Positions 36,285 to 45,461 of a DNA stretch of 64,000 nucleotides are shown here, one piece after another. A program made the position numbers and the translations under genes. The notes under the pieces are model-generated. The model ran no database searches, was not told the DNA's origin, and worked only from the letters and a program-made list of their open reading frames with translations. This DNA comes from SHYR01 sp036013055 (GTDB taxonomy: Bacteria; Chloroflexota; Dehalococcoidia; UBA2979), in contig DASCQM010000015.1 in NCBI GenBank assembly GCA_036013055.1, positions 62,001 to 126,000 of the forward strand, read 5' to 3'. Each line of letters begins with the position of its first letter. Positions within the stretch are counted from its first letter, which is position 1.

Positions 36285-37997
36285 CTACTGGAGGCGGCGT
36301 AGTCGCGGCAGGAAGATGGTCGCGAAGGTGACGATCACGAGCAGGATCGCACCCATCGAGCCGATCGTGAGCTGCGGCCCGATGATCGAGGCGAGCACAC
36401 CGAAGACGAACGTCCCGAACATCGAGAGGTTCATCTGCATCATCTGCACGCTCATCACGCGGCCCCGGTACTCGTCCTCGACGTACGTCTGGAGCAGCAC
36501 GTTGCTGACCGACATGCGCAGGCTCTGCCCGGCACCGACGACGATCACGACGCCGATGATCACCGGCCAGAACGTGGTCATCGGGAAGGCGAGCAGCGCG
36601 AATCCGCTGAAGAACCCGCCGACGAGCAGCAACCGGCCGCGGTTGCGTTCCGGCAGCGAGGCGATCACCAGCGTGGTCACGAACGAGCCGATCGCGGTGA
36701 CGCTCATCAGATAGCCGACGGTCTCCGGGCCGCCCTTGAGCACATCGATTACGTAGCCCGGCAGCATCATCTGGTACGGCATCGAGAAGATCACGATCGA
36801 GAGGCTGGTCACGAGCAGCGTGAGAATCGTCGGGTTGTGCCGGATGTAGCTGAGGCCGGCGATGATCTCCTTGATACCGCCGCCACCACGACCGCGGCCG
36901 CCGCCACGCATGCCCGGGCCGCGACCGCCACGGCCACCCTGCGGGGCGCCTGCGGGGGCGCTCGCACGCACCTCCTCGGGGCTGAGGATCGGCACCTTCG
37001 CCAGCATCACCACTGACCAGATGTAGAACCCGACCATCACGAAGTAGACGGCTTCGCCACCGTAGGCTGCGAGTAGCACGCCACCGGCCGCCGGGCCGAC
37101 AAGTCGCATCAGGTTCATCGTGCCCATGCTGAGCGCGGTCGCGTTCATCAGCCGGCCCATGCCGACGACCTCGGGCATCATCGCCTGTCGCGATGGCATC
37201 ATCATCGCCATCACGCCGCCCTGCACGACCGATGCGGCGAGCAGATGCCAGAAGACGAGCCCGTCGGTGAAGAGCAGGATCGCGACGACGAGCGCATTTG
37301 CGGCGCTTACGCCCTGGCCGATCTGCACCACGAGCTTCTTCGGGTAGCGGTCGGCGACGAGCCCGCCCCACATGGTGAGGGCGATGCCCGGAATCGCCTG
37401 CGCGAGCGCGACGGTGCCCAGTGCGGCGTACGAGCCGGTGAGCTGGAAGACGATCACGGCGCGCACGAGCTGCTGCATGTTCATCGCACCGAAGGAGCCG
37501 AGCTGCGCAAGCATGTACCAGCGGAAGCCCGACTGGCCGAGCGACTCGAACGTGCGGAAGCGCTTCTTCTGCTCCGGTGGTTCGACGTATCCCGCGACGG
37601 CGGTGGGCGCCGCGCCGTTCGGAGGTGCGGCGGCTGGTGCGGCTACAGCCGTTGCTGTTGCCCCGTTGTCGTTGCCATTGCCGTAGATGCGCGCGGCGAG
37701 GTTGTACTGCTCGGGAGCGGTCGCACCGTTGCCGTTGCCGTTCGTCGGCGCGGCGGCACCGGTGCCGCTCTCGTCACCGTAGACCTGCGCGGCGAGGTTG
37801 TACTGCGGTGGCGCGCTGGCGCCGTCGCCGCCATTCGACGAGTGCCCGTTGCCGTTGGTGGGCGCGCCCTCGTCGTGTGTTCCGTTCGCGGTGCCGTTGG
37901 TCGAGGCGTCGCCGTAGATACGCTCGGCGAGGTTGAAGCCGTCGCGCGCGTCGTCAGCGTCGGGGGTGCGTGGAGCCGGAGGTTCGGCTGTCGTCAT
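36285..37997 (-). CDS. MFS transporter with disordered repeat-bearing N-terminus
   Basis: 570 residues from ATG 37997 (GAAGG 5 nt upstream; a GTG at 38057 would add 20). The C-terminal ~420 residues form a 12-segment major facilitator of the Enterobactin-exporter/MFS_3 type (YPKKLVVQIGQGV, GYLMSVTAIGSFVTTLVIASLPERNRGR). The first ~135 residues are Asn/Gly/Thr-rich and disordered but hold three copies of [FY]NLAxx[IV]YG (about residues 21, 66 and 98). A second Gly/Arg-rich stretch (GGRGGRGPGMRGGGRGRGGGG) lies in the central loop. Efflux of small molecules is likely. Confidence 0.86.
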   Translation of the reverse strand: MTTAEPPAPRTPDADDARDGFNLAERIYGDASTNGTANGTHDEGAPTNGNGHSSNGGDGASAPPQYNLAAQVYGDESGTGAAAPTNGNGNGATAPEQYNLAARIYGNGNDNGATATAVAAPAAAPPNGAAPTAVAGYVEPPEQKKRFRTFESLGQSGFRWYMLAQLGSFGAMNMQQLVRAVIVFQLTGSYAALGTVALAQAIPGIALTMWGGLVADRYPKKLVVQIGQGVSAANALVVAILLFTDGLVFWHLLAASVVQGGVMAMMMPSRQAMMPEVVGMGRLMNATALSMGTMNLMRLVGPAAGGVLLAAYGGEAVYFVMVGFYIWSVVMLAKVPILSPEEVRASAPAGAPQGGRGGRGPGMRGGGRGRGGGGIKEIIAGLSYIRHNPTILTLLVTSLSIVIFSMPYQMMLPGYVIDVLKGGPETVGYLMSVTAIGSFVTTLVIASLPERNRGRLLLVGGFFSGFALLAFPMTTFWPVIIGVVIVVGAGQSLRMSVSNVLLQTYVEDEYRGRVMSVQMMQMNLSMFGTFVFGVLASIIGPQLTIGSMGAILLVIVTFATIFLPRLRRLQ

Positions 37998-38057
37998 ACG
38001 AGCCTTCGCTACGTCGCCAGGTTCGGCCGAGGAGCCCGTGCCGACCGTGACGTTCAC

Positions 38058-38196
38058 GGCAAGGTCACATCCTAGCAGGCGAAGTGATCGCTTCGCTAGT
38101 GAGGGACGCTACTAATTACATAAGAGACGGCACTGAATCTGAAACCGGTATTAACCAACTGTAGACCGCTCAAAAAGAGCTCAGCAGGGTGCAGTC
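38058..38196. other. AT-richer spacer between Nudix and MFS genes
   Basis: 38105-38170 is markedly richer in A+T than its surroundings and probably holds the minus-strand promoter of the MFS gene. A short GCGAAG/CTTCGC hairpin lies near 38080-38097. No gene is seen. Confidence 0.35.
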
Positions 38197-38808
38197 CTAG
38201 AGCGTGTCCTCGGGCCGCAGTCCGAACATCGTCCAGCCCGGTCGATCCGCGCCGGGGCCCTCCATCGCAACGCCGAGCCCGGCATCCCGTGGGGTCCGCA
38301 TCGCGAGGTCGATCGCCCAGCTCGAGAGGCTCTGCACGCGTTCCATGTTCGCCATCTCGTCGAGACTGAAGTAGCCCGCCCCGATGATCTCGTCGTTGTC
38401 GAACGAGGTCTCGCCGGGCTCCGCGTCGAGGCGGAAGACGATGTAGATGTTCGTGCTCGGCCCGCCGATGCCACCGCCGATGGCGTGGCGGAAGCCGATG
38501 GCGTCGCGGATCTTCGCGGTCACGCCGGCCTCCTCAAGCACCTCGCGCTCGATCGAGAGTGCGATGTCCTCATCGGCCTCGGCATATCCGCCGGGGATCT
38601 GCCAGGCGCCGCGGTTCGGGTTCTGCCCGCGCTGCACGAGCAGCGCCTTGTCGCCGGAGAAGACGACGGCGCCGACGCCGATCGAGAAGTCTCCGAAGTG
38701 GATGAAGCCGCAGCCTTCGACGTCCGGACAGGACTGCCGTTCGCGTCCGCCGTCTTCGCGTGATGTCAGGGTGAGCCCGCAGCGCGGGCAAAAGTTCATA
38801 GATGCCAT
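38197..38808 (-). CDS. Nudix hydrolase with N-terminal zinc ribbon (NudC-like)
   Basis: 203 residues. An N-terminal zinc-ribbon-like region (CPRCG...CPDVEGCGF) precedes a Nudix box GGYAEADEDIALSIEREVLEEAGV with the REVLEEAG core. NudC-type enzymes hydrolyse NADH or decap NAD-RNA, but the SQPWPFP motif of true NudC is absent, so a general Nudix pyrophosphatase is safer. The start is supported by TACTAT 6 nt before the ATG. Confidence 0.88.
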   Translation of the reverse strand: MASMNFCPRCGLTLTSREDGGRERQSCPDVEGCGFIHFGDFSIGVGAVVFSGDKALLVQRGQNPNRGAWQIPGGYAEADEDIALSIEREVLEEAGVTAKIRDAIGFRHAIGGGIGGPSTNIYIVFRLDAEPGETSFDNDEIIGAGYFSLDEMANMERVQSLSSWAIDLAMRTPRDAGLGVAMEGPGADRPGWTMFGLRPEDTL

Positions 38809-38814
38809 GCGGCC

Positions 38815-38820
38815 ATAGTA
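38815..38820 (-). promoter_or_regulatory. -10 element for leaderless Nudix mRNA
   Basis: TACTAT on the minus strand, exactly 6 nt before ATG 38808; no ribosome site. Confidence 0.6.
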
Positions 38821-38893
38821 GGGGGTCGGCGCAAGTCCGGCGCCGCAGCGCCGTCGCTGGTTCGCCCGTCAGGCCCGTTTGATCGGCCGCTCG

Positions 38894-40033
38894 CTAGACC
38901 CGACCGGCCTCGAACTCGAGCTTCCCGCGCGCGATGTTGAAGCGCAGCACATCCGACGAGCCGCCGGCCAGCCGCCACGACCGTGAGACGCGGTAGAGCC
39001 GCTCAAGCGGGTGCCCCTCGATCAACGCCTCGCCACCGCCGAGCTGAATCGCGGCATCGACGACACGACCGGCCGCCTCGGCCGCGAAGACCTTGGCGAT
39101 CGCGCCCTCATTCATGATGTCCACGTCGTCGTCGGCCAGCCGCGCGGTGCGGTAGAGGGTGCTGCGGATCGCGTACGTCTCAAGCATCATCTGGCCGAAG
39201 ACGGCGCGCACCTGCTCGCGCTCGCCGAGCGAGGTGCCGCTGCGGTGTGGCTTCGAGATGTGCTCGCGCGTGTGCTCCACGACCCACATCGCCGTGCCGC
39301 TGGCCTGAGCCGCGATCTGCAGCCGCTCGCGGCCGATGTTGCCCATCGCGCGCGGCATTCCCTGTCCGACCTCGCCGATCACATGCGTCTGCGGCACCCG
39401 CATCTCGTCGAAGTTCATCGCGCAGTGCGTCCCGCCATCGAGGCTCACGAAATCGTCTTCGCGAGTCAGCCCCGGCGCGTCATGATCGACGATCAGCATC
39501 GCCGGTCCGCCGGGGCCGTCGCCTTCCTCGACGTTGACGAGCACGGAGTAGAAGTCGGCCGCGCTGCCGCCGCTGACGAACGACTTGCGTCCGTTAACGA
39601 TGAAGTCATCGCCGTCGCGGCGGGCGGAGGTGCGCGCCGAGCCGTCCGAGGACTCGGTGAAGGCGAAGGCGTTGCGCACCTCGCCACGGATCAGCGGTTC
39701 CATGTACCGCTCGCGGAGCAGCCCCTCGGAGCGGGCGAGGATGCCGGGGCCGGGGCCGAAGACCGATCGCGTGATGCGCAGGTTGCCGGCGGCCAGCGTC
39801 TCGCGGGCGACGGTGAGCGCCAGCGGGCCGGCCTCGGTGCCACCGACCTCGCTTGGCTGGGTCATGCCGAAGAAGCCGAGGTCGCGGGAGCGCTCGATCA
39901 CTCGCTGGCGGACGGTGGCCTCGTCGAGCGTCCCGGCGTCGAGTTGCTCCTCGAGCGGACGTAGGTCAGCCTCCACGAAGATCTCGATGCGGTCGCGCAG
40001 TTCCGTCAGTTCCTGGGTCAGTTGTTCGGGCAT
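38894..40033 (-). CDS. Acyl-CoA dehydrogenase
   Basis: 379 residues, FAD-dependent alpha,beta-desaturase of acyl-CoA. Conserved stretches: FAFTESSDGSARTSARRDGDDFIVNGRKSFVSGG (substrate and FAD binding), RLQIAAQASGTAMWVVEHTREH, and the C-terminal GGGEALIEGHPLERLYRVSRSWRLAGGSSDVLRFNIARG. GGAGGA precedes the ATG. Chain-length specificity is unclear, and electron-transfer flavoprotein genes are not in the window. Confidence 0.93.
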   Translation of the reverse strand: MPEQLTQELTELRDRIEIFVEADLRPLEEQLDAGTLDEATVRQRVIERSRDLGFFGMTQPSEVGGTEAGPLALTVARETLAAGNLRITRSVFGPGPGILARSEGLLRERYMEPLIRGEVRNAFAFTESSDGSARTSARRDGDDFIVNGRKSFVSGGSAADFYSVLVNVEEGDGPGGPAMLIVDHDAPGLTREDDFVSLDGGTHCAMNFDEMRVPQTHVIGEVGQGMPRAMGNIGRERLQIAAQASGTAMWVVEHTREHISKPHRSGTSLGEREQVRAVFGQMMLETYAIRSTLYRTARLADDDVDIMNEGAIAKVFAAEAAGRVVDAAIQLGGGEALIEGHPLERLYRVSRSWRLAGGSSDVLRFNIARGKLEFEAGRV

Positions 40034-40157
40034 GAGTCCTCCGCAGCTGCTGACCGGAGGCTAGCGCTTCGGATGGAGGTTCTCCAGTCGCTCGCGTTCA
40101 TCGACCGGGAGCTCGTCGTGGATCGTGCTCGCCGAAGCGACCCTGGACGTCGTCGGT

Positions 40158-40289
40158 TCACTGCGCTGGACGCGCTCCGTCGGTGGTTCGCCTGTATGTA
40201 GGTCCGAAGCCGAGCATCGGGAGCAGCCGGGTCATACCTGTGACGGCGTCGAGGATCGAGCGGAACCGAGCCCGCAGCGTGTCACGCAT
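40158..40289 (-). CDS. 43-residue basic small protein
   Basis: GAGGAGGT 4 nt before ATG 40289 is the strongest ribosome site in the region. The product is basic and amphipathic (MRDTLRARFRSILDAV, MTRLLPMLGFGPTYRR) without a signal peptide. It lies 110 nt downstream of the kinase/ATPase fusion gene on the same strand. The family is not recognised. The surrounding 40034-40399 interval contains nothing else that can be supported. Confidence 0.5.
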   Translation of the reverse strand: MRDTLRARFRSILDAVTGMTRLLPMLGFGPTYRRTTDGARPAQ

Positions 40290-40399
40290 CGCGACCTCCT
40301 CGTCAGTCTGATCTGATCTTGATCGTGGGCGTCCGCAGCGCCCGTGCCGAGAGCAGAACGGCCCCCGCGGCGCGGGTCGAAGGTCAGCTTGCCGGTGTC

Positions 40400-42010
40400 T
40401 CAGCCCGCTGGCGGCAGGGCGTCGGCGATCTCCAGCGCGATCTCGGCGGGTGGTTGCGAGGCGTCGAGCGCGAGGTGCGTCTGCGCCTCGCCCGCCTTCA
40501 CCATCTCGTAGCTCTCGACGTGACGCTGGAACGCGGGCTGATCGACGTCGGTGTCGTGTTGTTCCCGCTCGCGCTGCGCCAGCCGCGCGAACGCGGCGTC
40601 GTCGGAGAGCCGCAGCTCGGCGATCACGGCGGGCACGCCGGCCTCGCGTGCGACGCGCGCGGCCGCGGCGCGATCGACGGCGCGACCGTGCACGCCATCC
40701 AGGATCACCGGCCGGCCTGCAGCGAGGTGGGCGGCGGCGCGGTTCCGCATCTCGTCGTACGTGCGCTCGCTCATCTCCGCCGAGTACGCGCCCGCCTCGT
40801 ATTGCTGCCACATCGTCGTCGAGAGACCTGCGGCCTCGGCGAGCTCGTGGCGGATCACGTCGGAGGAGACATGGGCCGCGCCGATGCGACCGGCGAGGGT
40901 CGCGCCGACCAGCGTCTTTCCGGTGCCGGAGAGCCCGGCGAGGATGATCAGCGCAGGGCCGCTGCGTCGCTCTGCGTATTCGGCGGCGAGCCGGAAGTAG
41001 CGGGCGGCGGACGCCGCGAGTTCCGCCTGCTGCGCCGCTGGAACCTCCGGCGCGCCCGCGCCGATCGACTCCACCTTTCCGCGCACGAAGGCACGGAAGG
41101 CGCGATGCAGCGGCTGGAGCACGCCGATCGTCTCGTCGCCCGTGGCCGCGATGTAGCGCCCGGCGAACTTGTCGCCGAGGTCGGGGCGACCGAGGGCTTC
41201 TAGGTCCATGGCGAGGAACGCCACGTCGTAGCCGACGTCGAGATAGCGGAAGTGGAACCAGTCGTTGAATTCGACGCAGTCGACGATCGTGATCTGCTCG
41301 GCGCTGTCGCCGAGTACGTAGACATGCTTCGCCTGCAGATCGCCGTGCCCCTCGACGACGCGACCGGCAGCCAGGCGCTCGTCGAAGAGCATCGCCTGCG
41401 CGTCGATCGTCTCCGCGACGAACGCCTCCAGCGCCGCCGCATCCTCGGCGCGCCAGGTGCCGCCGATGAAGCCTTTCGCCTCGCCGTACTCGCGTTCCCA
41501 CCACGCTCGCTCGGCGGCGACGCCCGCGTAAGTGGGGTCGTTTGCGACGACCTCCGCGCCCGTATGCAACGCGACGACGCGACTGGCGATCTGCTCGACC
41601 ACGTCCTCGGGTGCCGCGCCGGTCGCCAGCAGTTCGTCGAGCGTGCGGTCGTCGGGCAGGCGGCGCATCTTCACGGCGTGCTCGACGACCTCGCCGCCTC
41701 CCTCGATGTCGCCCTCCACGGCGAAGCGCCCGTCCGACGTGCGCACGATCGGGACGACGTCGATGTAGACGTCGGGCGCGAGGCGGCGGTTGAGCGCGAC
41801 CTCGGCGCGGCAGAACCGCTCGCGCGTCTCGGCATCGAGCTGCTGGATGAAGCCGAAATCGACGGGCTTCTTCGTCTTGTAGACGACGTCGCCGGCGAGG
41901 AAGACATAAGAAATGTGCGTCTGGCGCAGCTCGATCTCGTCGGGCGCGTGCGGGTACGCAGCGGGGTCAAATAGCGCTCGGACGTAATCGGGCAGCGCGT
42001 CAGCGGTCAT
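40400..42010 (-). CDS. Aminoglycoside-phosphotransferase-like / AAA ATPase fusion
   Basis: 536 residues. The N-terminal ~330 residues resemble the COG2187 kinase-like fold (GHGDLQAKHVYVLGD, VDCVEFNDWFHFRYLDVGYDVAFLAMDLE), with the HGDL catalytic-loop and D-x-x-E metal motifs. The C-terminus is a P-loop kinase of COG0645 type (ILAGLSGTGKTLVG). This two-domain architecture is widespread but its substrate is unknown; it does not by itself indicate drug resistance. A TAGAGT lies 6 nt before the ATG. Confidence 0.9.
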   Translation of the reverse strand: MTADALPDYVRALFDPAAYPHAPDEIELRQTHISYVFLAGDVVYKTKKPVDFGFIQQLDAETRERFCRAEVALNRRLAPDVYIDVVPIVRTSDGRFAVEGDIEGGGEVVEHAVKMRRLPDDRTLDELLATGAAPEDVVEQIASRVVALHTGAEVVANDPTYAGVAAERAWWEREYGEAKGFIGGTWRAEDAAALEAFVAETIDAQAMLFDERLAAGRVVEGHGDLQAKHVYVLGDSAEQITIVDCVEFNDWFHFRYLDVGYDVAFLAMDLEALGRPDLGDKFAGRYIAATGDETIGVLQPLHRAFRAFVRGKVESIGAGAPEVPAAQQAELAASAARYFRLAAEYAERRSGPALIILAGLSGTGKTLVGATLAGRIGAAHVSSDVIRHELAEAAGLSTTMWQQYEAGAYSAEMSERTYDEMRNRAAAHLAAGRPVILDGVHGRAVDRAAAARVAREAGVPAVIAELRLSDDAAFARLAQREREQHDTDVDQPAFQRHVESYEMVKAGEAQTHLALDASQPPAEIALEIADALPPAG

Positions 42011-42016
42011 AGGTTC

Positions 42017-42022
42017 ACTCTA
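42017..42022 (-). promoter_or_regulatory. -10 element for leaderless kinase/ATPase mRNA
   Basis: TAGAGT on the minus strand, exactly 6 nt before ATG 42010. Confidence 0.5.
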
Positions 42023-42105
42023 GATCGAATCTGTAGGGGAAATCCCTGCCAACCGATCATAATGTGGCGTCTACAATGTATGTTGCAGGCGGGGTGATGT
42101 AGCTC

Positions 42106-43908
42106 ATGAATCGATTCTTCCGTACCGGCAACCACAACACTGAAGGTATCGACCAGCCGCCGACGCCTGTGCAGTGTCGCGGCTGCGAGACCGATCTGAC
42201 GAACGACACACACTTTGCGCAGACGGGCATCTGCGCCGCCTGCGGCCGCGTGGAGCCAATCTCCGCCGCGCAGTGGATCGACCTGCTCTTCGACACCGAT
42301 TCATTCGACGAACGCTTCTCCGGCGTGCGCACCCCCGACCCGCTGGAGTTCTCCGACTCCCGCCCCTACATGGAGCGACTGGAAGAGGCGCGCGAGAAGA
42401 GTGGCGAGCGCGAGGCCGTGGCCACGGGTACCGCCGAGATCGGCGGCCACAGCGTGGTCGTCGCGGTCTCGGACTTCCGCTTCATCGGTGGCTCGATGGG
42501 ATTCGCCGTCGGCGAGCGCGTCGCGATCGCGATGGACGAGGCGCGCAAGGCGAAGGTGCCGTTTGTCGTTGTGACGTCGTCCGGTGGCGCGCGCATGCAG
42601 GAAGGCATGGTCGCGCTGCTGCAGATGGCGAAGACGGCCGCCGCCGCGCAGCGTCTGCATGAGGCCGGCGTACCGATGATCGCCGTGCTTGGCGACCCGA
42701 CGACCGGCGGGGTTTACGCCTCCTACGCGAACCAGTGCGACGTGATCATCGCGGAGGCGCACGCGCTGATCGGCTTCGCCGGCCCGCGGGTCCGCGCCGT
42801 GCACGACGAGGACGAGGAGCGCGAGACGCTCTACTCCGAGGATCTGCTTGCCGCCGGTCTCGTCGATGCCGTGCTCGACCGAGAGAGCCTGCGTGACCAC
42901 CTGCTGCGTGCGGTCACGTTGCTCCAGCCCGCCGTCGCGCCCGACCTCGATCGACTGGAGCCGGAGGTCGCGCCACGCGCCGTCGATCGCGGCTGGCCGG
43001 TCGTGGAGCGCGCCCGCGAGAAGAACCGCCCGACGGCTATGCACTACATCAACGGGATCTGTTCCGACTTCATGCCACTGCACGGCGACCGCAGCGGTGT
43101 CGATGACCCGGCGCTCGTCGGCGGTCTCGGCCGCATTGGCGACACGAACGTCGTGCTGATTGGACAGGAGCGCGGCGATCGCACGGCCGAAGGCGAGCGT
43201 CGCAACGGCCGCGTCGCGCCCGCCGGCTACCGCAAGGCGCTACGCCTGATGCGGCTCGCCGACCGGCTCGAGTTGCCGCTGATCACCTTCGTCGACACGC
43301 CCGGCGCGCACGACGGCATCGCCGACGAGGCGCAGGGGCTCGCCGGCGCGATTTCCGACTGCCTCGCGGGCATGGCGGCGCTGACGACACCATCGGTCGC
43401 GATCGTGATCGGCGAGGGCGGGTCGGGTGGCGCGCTGGCGCTGACCGTCGCTGACCGTGTGCTGATGCAGCAGAACGCGATGTTCGCGGTCACCTCACCC
43501 GAGGGCGCGGCGGCGATTCTCTTCCGCGATCGCGAACGGGCACCGGAGGTCGCTGAAGCGCTCGGCGTGGCCGCCACGGATCTGCATCAACTCGGCGTGG
43601 TCCACACGCTGGTGCCGGAACCCGTTGGTGGCGCGCATGCGAACCCGGACGGCGCGATCCGCCTGCTGGACCCGCCGCTCCGTCGTGCGCTGGCGGAGGC
43701 GTCACGCGGACGCGGGGCGCAGCGTCGACGTCGACGTGAAGAGCGCCTGCATCGCATCGGACTTGAGCGCGGCGGCGTGCTGCGTGGCGCGGCGGGCCTG
43801 CTCGCTGGTGCCGGCCACGCGGTGACGAGCGCGATCGGTCGCGTGCGCGGCGATGGCAGCGAAGAGCCGGCCAGCGAGGCCGAAGAGGCTGCGACGACCG
43901 CCAGCTAG
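42106..43908 (+). CDS. accDA: Acetyl-CoA carboxylase carboxyltransferase, fused beta-alpha
   Basis: 600 residues, AccD followed by AccA in one chain. The N-terminal zinc finger (CRGC...CAAC) and the crotonase-like half with VAVSDFRFIGGSMGFAVGER and SSGGARMQEGMVALLQMAK are AccD. From about residue 300, IGQERGDRTAEGERRNGRVAPAGYRKALRLMRLAD, FVDTPGAHDG and GEGGSGGALAL are AccA. The Arg-rich tail is extra. It transfers carboxyl from biotin to acetyl-CoA to make malonyl-CoA for fatty acid synthesis. accB/accC are not in the window. Confidence 0.95.
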   Translation: MNRFFRTGNHNTEGIDQPPTPVQCRGCETDLTNDTHFAQTGICAACGRVEPISAAQWIDLLFDTDSFDERFSGVRTPDPLEFSDSRPYMERLEEAREKSGEREAVATGTAEIGGHSVVVAVSDFRFIGGSMGFAVGERVAIAMDEARKAKVPFVVVTSSGGARMQEGMVALLQMAKTAAAAQRLHEAGVPMIAVLGDPTTGGVYASYANQCDVIIAEAHALIGFAGPRVRAVHDEDEERETLYSEDLLAAGLVDAVLDRESLRDHLLRAVTLLQPAVAPDLDRLEPEVAPRAVDRGWPVVERAREKNRPTAMHYINGICSDFMPLHGDRSGVDDPALVGGLGRIGDTNVVLIGQERGDRTAEGERRNGRVAPAGYRKALRLMRLADRLELPLITFVDTPGAHDGIADEAQGLAGAISDCLAGMAALTTPSVAIVIGEGGSGGALALTVADRVLMQQNAMFAVTSPEGAAAILFRDRERAPEVAEALGVAATDLHQLGVVHTLVPEPVGGAHANPDGAIRLLDPPLRRALAEASRGRGAQRRRRREERLHRIGLERGGVLRGAAGLLAGAGHAVTSAIGRVRGDGSEEPASEAEEAATTAS

Positions 43909-44396
43909 CCTGCCGGCGACCAGCCGCTCTCAGCCAGTTCGTCCAGGTGCTCCCGGTAGTGCTCGTTCATGTTCACGTCTGCGGTGCCGTGGATGTGCCA
44001 CGTTGAACCATCCGGGGCGTCCCACGTGGACTCCGCCCACTGCTGCTCGCTGAGACCGAGCAGGTAAGAGCGGAGTGCGCCGCGGGAGCGCTCGCAGTAC
44101 TCCCGCACCTCCGCGGAGGTCAGTGCGGCGTCTTCATCAAACCAGCGCGCGTTCCACTCGTCGTAGTTCGACCGCGAGTCGGGCTCGCGCCCTTCGACGA
44201 TGTCGCGGATCACCTCGGCGGCGTGATCGTGCCAGTGGGCGATGTGGCCGAGCACATTCTTGCCGGACCACTGCGGCCCGCTCGCACCCGGTTGTTCGAG
44301 CTGCTCGTCGCTGAGCACGCCGAGCTTCGCCCAGAGCGCGGCCCATAGCTCGTCGCCCTGCCGGATCAGCTCCTCGCGGGAGGGAACCTCAGCCAC
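43905..44396 (-). CDS. DinB/ClbS-like four-helix protein
   Basis: 163 residues. HIAHWHDHAAEVI and the C-terminal MNEHYREHLDEL give the three-His metal pattern of the DinB superfamily, close to ClbS/DfsB-like members. It is transcribed behind the LLM gene with an 11-nt gap and converges with accDA (4-nt overlap of the 3' ends). Enzymatic role unknown; thiol transferase activity is known for some relatives. Confidence 0.82.
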   Translation of the reverse strand: MAEVPSREELIRQGDELWAALWAKLGVLSDEQLEQPGASGPQWSGKNVLGHIAHWHDHAAEVIRDIVEGREPDSRSNYDEWNARWFDEDAALTSAEVREYCERSRGALRSYLLGLSEQQWAESTWDAPDGSTWHIHGTADVNMNEHYREHLDELAESGWSPAG

Positions 44397-44407
44397 GCGT
44401 CTCGCCG

Positions 44408-45409
44408 TTAGCCGACGAGCTTGCGGAAGATCTCCGCTCGCTTCTTCGGGTCCCGCTCATCCACGGAGACGCTGTGCGTCGCGTAGCCGGCGTCCTCTGC
44501 GGCTTCCATCCACTCGATGCACTCCTCGGCGCTACCGGCGACGCCGAGCTGCTCAACGAGTTCCTCCGGCAGCACCTCGATCGCGGCATCCGCGCCGCCC
44601 TCGCGCCACGCGAGGCGCACGGCGTTGGCCTCATCGGCGTAACCCATGCGCACGAAATGCTCGTAGTAGAAGTCGCCCATGCGCGCGATGTAGAAGGCGG
44701 CACCGCTCGCCCGCGACCGGCGGGCACCCTCGATGTCATCGGTGACGCGGACGGCTGCCGCGGAGTTGATCGGGACATCCTCGATCTTGCGACCGGCGGC
44801 CTTCACGGCGTCCTGGAACGGCTTCACCTGTGCGTCCCACTGCTCGCGGGGGGCGAAGATCGGGAACCAGCCGTCCGCGATCTCTGCGGTCAACTGCTGC
44901 GATTTGGGGGTGATCGACGCGATGTGGATCGGGATGTGCTTGCGCGGCAGGTTCATGCCGCGGAGCGTGAACCCGCGCTCCATCCCTTTGAAGTACTCGC
45001 CGTCGTGGTGCAGCGGCTCGTCGGCGATCAGCATGTTGATGATCTCAACGTATTCGCGCATGCGTGCGAGCGGTTTGCCGAACTTCACGCCGTGGAAGTG
45101 GTCCGTCACGTTCGCACTGGTCGTACCCAGCCCGATGATCATGCGACCGCCGGTGAGCTCGTCGAGCGTCCCGAAGTGCTGCGCCAGTGCCGCCGGCGTA
45201 CGCGAGTAGATGTTGACGATCGAGGTGCCAAGCTGAATGTTGCTCGTCTCGTAGCCGAGGATCGCCAGCATCGTGAAGGCGTCGCGGCCCCACGCCTCGG
45301 CGTTGAAGGCGGCATCGACGCCGCTATCGTCGGCAACCTTGATCTCGTCGACGGCGCTGCGGACGTCGAATCCGCCCTGCCAGTTGAATCCGATTCGGAT
45401 CTTTCGCAT
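44408..45409 (-). CDS. LLM-class F420-dependent oxidoreductase
   Basis: 333 residues from ATG 45409 (AGGGG upstream; the frame opens at 45490). TIM-barrel luciferase-like fold: MRKIRIGFNWQGG, TMLAILGYETSNIQLGTSIVNIYSRTPAALAQHFGTLDELTGGR, PIHIASITPKSQQLTAEIADGWFP. It is similar in class but not closely to the oxidoreductase at 10846. A perfect TATAAT lies about 45 nt upstream. Confidence 0.88.
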   Translation of the reverse strand: MRKIRIGFNWQGGFDVRSAVDEIKVADDSGVDAAFNAEAWGRDAFTMLAILGYETSNIQLGTSIVNIYSRTPAALAQHFGTLDELTGGRMIIGLGTTSANVTDHFHGVKFGKPLARMREYVEIINMLIADEPLHHDGEYFKGMERGFTLRGMNLPRKHIPIHIASITPKSQQLTAEIADGWFPIFAPREQWDAQVKPFQDAVKAAGRKIEDVPINSAAAVRVTDDIEGARRSRASGAAFYIARMGDFYYEHFVRMGYADEANAVRLAWREGGADAAIEVLPEELVEQLGVAGSAEECIEWMEAAEDAGYATHSVSVDERDPKKRAEIFRKLVG

Positions 45410-45455
45410 CTCATACCCCTGATCGCGCGTTGATGTGTCGGTGTGTAGCCGCGCG

Positions 45456-45461
45456 ATTATA
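45456..45461 (-). promoter_or_regulatory. Consensus -10 (TATAAT) of the LLM-DinB operon
   Basis: A perfect TATAAT on the minus strand, rare in this GC-rich sequence, about 46 nt before the LLM ATG. The -35 match at 17 bp is weak. Confidence 0.55.

Noticed and set aside
40290..41504. Long Arg-rich minus-strand frame leading into the 43-residue gene
   Set aside because: Upstream part is an alternative frame of the kinase/ATPase gene. Only the last 43 codons, with their own ribosome site, are kept.
40400..42010. Aminoglycoside resistance gene
   Set aside because: The N-terminal kinase-like domain belongs to a housekeeping COG2187-type fusion; there is no resistance-gene context.
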